A DNA stretch of 16,866 bases from Rickettsiales bacterium (GTDB lineage Bacteria; Pseudomonadota; Alphaproteobacteria; Rickettsiales; UBA1997). The DNA lies in assembly GCA_947496905.1 (NCBI GenBank), contig CANMEW010000020.1, positions 1-16,866 on the forward strand, read 5' to 3'. Position 1 is the first letter of the stretch. Each line of letters opens with the position of its first letter. Shown piece after piece: positions 15,322 to 16,866 of the stretch. Position numbers and translations under genes: made by a program. The notes below the pieces were generated by a model. The model worked only from the letters and a program-made list of their open reading frames with translations. It was not told where the DNA came from and searched no databases.

Positions 15322-16419
15322 ATGAAAGCTGCGCGTGAATATTACGCAGCTCGTTCGAAGGAAGAATTAAAAACACTCTTTGATCGGGAAGCAATCGGAT
15401 CGATTGTTAAAAACACAAAAACAGCTCTGCTTTTAATTGATGCTTTGCCTGAAGGAGATACGAAGATAAAAATAGCTGAAGCAGCTAACATACCCAATGT
15501 GGAAGTTGGTGACTTCAAAAAAGAGATCAACAGAGGTTTCCTTGGCAGAACTTGGCATGTGCTAGAAAAAGGATCTTCGGAAGATAAAGCGAAAATAACT
15601 CTAACGGGAATAACCCTTGCAGTTGGCGTAAGTTTTGGGTTGTTAGCGGCAGGAGCGGCGGCACCAGCAGTTGGCATTGCTTCAGTTGCTGGCGCTAGTC
15701 TTGGCTGCGCTTTTGGCGTAGCTCGAGCTATTCAAAAAAACCGGAGGAGAAGTAGGGAGGGGCGCAAAACGCATTACATGAAAGACTTACTTACCCACTC
15801 AATTGGCGTCGCAATCGCTGGAGCAGCTGTTGTGGGATTATCAACTGCAGCTATCCTGGCAGCTGCTCCTGTTGTTGCAGGTATTGGACTCTCTGCCCCA
15901 GTAATAGGAGCAATGACTGGAGCGGTAATTGGCGCTACAAATGGTGCCGTAATTGGATATGCTAAAGATGGACTGAGCGGGGCATTCTTAGGATTTGGGT
16001 CTGGTGCAGCACTTGGCGCTGCAGCAGGAGCCGCATCTGGCGCAATAGCTACAGCTGCCTTAGCTTCGACAATACTCAAAGCGCCAATCGCAAGTCTTAC
16101 TTCCAAAGCTTTTGGGGAAGTTACTGGATTAACTGCCTTAGGAATCGGTCTCGGCATACCAGCTGCAGTTACATCGATACTCCCAGGAGCAACATATTTT
16201 GAGAAAGCTAGGTCTAGATGGTCTAAAAAAACAGAGCCGGTACGCAAATGCAATGTACTTAGTCGCGAAGAAGAAAAGAATATGAAAAGGCAGCGGTCAA
16301 CAGCGCAAGGAGAGTCATCAAGATCTGCCACAGGAAGACCATCACCCAGTTGTCGTCACCCAACTAAAGACAGTCCTTTAGGGTCCAATTATAAAAATGG
16401 GTTCGATATTCATAGCTAG
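15322..16419 (+). CDS. Orphan glycine-zipper, multi-hydrophobic protein, unknown
   Basis: 365 aa from ATG 15322, preceded by AGGA at 15312-15315 (6-base spacer); a TTG at 15286 would add 12 residues. Residues 1-90 are mostly polar and helical, with no signal peptide. The middle has long Gly/Ala-rich hydrophobic stretches (about 92-135, 160-246 and 262-290) full of GxxxG and small-residue repeats such as GAMTGAVIGATNGAVIG and GFGSGAALGAAAGAASGA, typical of glycine-zipper membrane helices. The C-terminal 70 residues are basic, Ser/Arg-rich and probably disordered. I recognise no family. A secreted membrane-inserting effector or a membrane channel are possibilities. It looks more GC-rich than neighbouring genes, and a palindromic element follows it, both compatible with acquisition. 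Confidence 0.75.
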   Translation: MKAAREYYAARSKEELKTLFDREAIGSIVKNTKTALLLIDALPEGDTKIKIAEAANIPNVEVGDFKKEINRGFLGRTWHVLEKGSSEDKAKITLTGITLAVGVSFGLLAAGAAAPAVGIASVAGASLGCAFGVARAIQKNRRRSREGRKTHYMKDLLTHSIGVAIAGAAVVGLSTAAILAAAPVVAGIGLSAPVIGAMTGAVIGATNGAVIGYAKDGLSGAFLGFGSGAALGAAAGAASGAIATAALASTILKAPIASLTSKAFGEVTGLTALGIGLGIPAAVTSILPGATYFEKARSRWSKKTEPVRKCNVLSREEEKNMKRQRSTAQGESSRSATGRPSPSCRHPTKDSPLGSNYKNGFDIHS

Positions 16420-16448
16420 CGCCCCTAAGTAAACACGCGGTTGAAATA

Positions 16449-16727
16449 AACCCAGATCCGTCATTAGATTTCAGGCAAAATTTCGCTAGGAGCGGTTAGA
16501 TAAAAGAGATCTTTTTGAACCCGAACCATAAGCGTACTTAGCGTACGCTTAGGAAGCGGAAGTCAAAAAATCTCTTTTAGATAATTGCTCCTAGTTAGGA
16601 ATTTTGACGAAAAAAATTCTAAGAATTTAGGAAGAAAAACATTCCATTTCTGAGAAAGAATTTCTTTAAAAAACATAGCTGGGAAGCCTGTGAATACTAG
16701 CTTCATTCCTAATGACGGATCTGGGTT
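16449..16727. repeat. Palindromic intergenic element, family A copy 2 (279 bp)
   Basis: The ends are the same 19 bases as copy 1: AACCCAGATCCGTCATTAG (16449-16467) and its reverse complement (16709-16727). Inside, 16476-16606 is a long imperfect hairpin unlike copy 1 in sequence: CAAAATT with AATTTTG, CTAGGAGC with GCTCCTAG, and TAAAAGAGAT with ATCTCTTTTA. The apex is AAGCGTAC-loop-GTACGCTT (16530-16550). The remaining part (about 16610-16708) is not clearly self-complementary. It starts 30 bases after the orphan gene and ends 30 bases before ychF, so it may sit in the ychF leader. Confidence 0.85.
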
Positions 16728-16757
16728 AAAACCACCCCCAAACTCAATTGTAAAATC

Positions 16758-16866
16758 ATGTCCCTGCAATGTGGAATTGTTGGCTTGCCAAATGTTGGCA
16801 AGTCAACCCTCTTTAATGCCCTCACCCAAACCGCCGCAGCGCAAGCCGCCAATTACCCTTTCTGCA
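16758..16866 (+). CDS. ychF: Ribosome-binding ATPase YchF (partial, N-terminus)
   Basis: The window ends after 36 codons. The start MSLQCGIVGLPNVGKSTLFNALTQ is the YchF signature, with the P-loop GLPNVGKST, and the AANYPF that follows is the family's next conserved block. YchF is an Obg-family P-loop ATPase that binds ribosomes and affects stress responses. The protein continues past the window end. Confidence 0.95.
   Translation, partial: MSLQCGIVGLPNVGKSTLFNALTQTAAAQAANYPFC

Noticed and set aside
15774..16331. 185-codon reverse ORF opposite the glycine-zipper gene
   Set aside because: It is an Ala/Pro-rich shadow of Gly/Ala codons; the forward frame has a good ribosome-binding site.
16563..16769. 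68-codon reverse ORF across palindromic copy 2
   Set aside because: It runs through the element end and the ychF start codon, with no independent support.

Overview
The window reads as part of the chromosome of a low-GC alphaproteobacterium. Three things point there: the C-terminal tail of SecA, a BamE whose ending (a 'LFxNIG'-like tail) is typical of alphaproteobacterial BamE, and a Tim44/TimA-like membrane-anchored protein, a family shared by alphaproteobacteria and mitochondria. Intact ilvH and trpD, a TonB-dependent receptor and a large two-component system suggest a free-living or facultative organism rather than a strongly reduced endosymbiont. The exact order cannot be set from this sequence. 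Intergenic DNA is rich in AAATTTT-type tracts and long palindromic repeats.

Layout. (1) 1-1433, + strand: end of secA, ilvH, bamE and a small putative exported protein. (2) 1434-1837: a gene-free stretch holding a 93-bp inverted repeat and a 284-bp MITE-like element with 17-bp terminal inverted repeats flanked by TA. (3) 1835-3867, - strand: a Tim44-like gene, a 179-bp palindromic element, tRNA-His(GTG) and rlmJ. (4) 3965-10906: a signalling and uptake locus. A hybrid histidine kinase on the - strand is divergent from a tight + strand run of DUF1330 protein, LuxI/FeeM-like GNAT acyltransferase, TonB-dependent receptor, YfiR-like periplasmic protein and a single-domain HPt protein, closed by a rho-independent terminator. 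(5) 10939-15160, + strand: ispH, thrS, a Tyr/Pro-rich repeat lipoprotein and trpD. (6) 15179-16419: a small ORF and an orphan glycine-zipper membrane protein of unknown function. (7) 16449-16727: a second palindromic element with the same ends as the first but a different interior, followed by the start of ychF.

The most interesting unit is region 4. It holds in one place a candidate small-molecule (N-acyl product) synthase, an outer-membrane receptor, a periplasmic YfiR-type regulator, an inner-membrane sensor kinase with a degenerate first receiver and a normal second receiver, and an HPt phosphotransfer protein. A self-contained produce-sense-relay circuit is a reasonable inference, but no output response regulator or diguanylate cyclase lies inside the window. 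The second theme is repeats. At least two families of long self-complementary intergenic elements are present, one with conserved ends but non-conserved, still self-complementary interiors.
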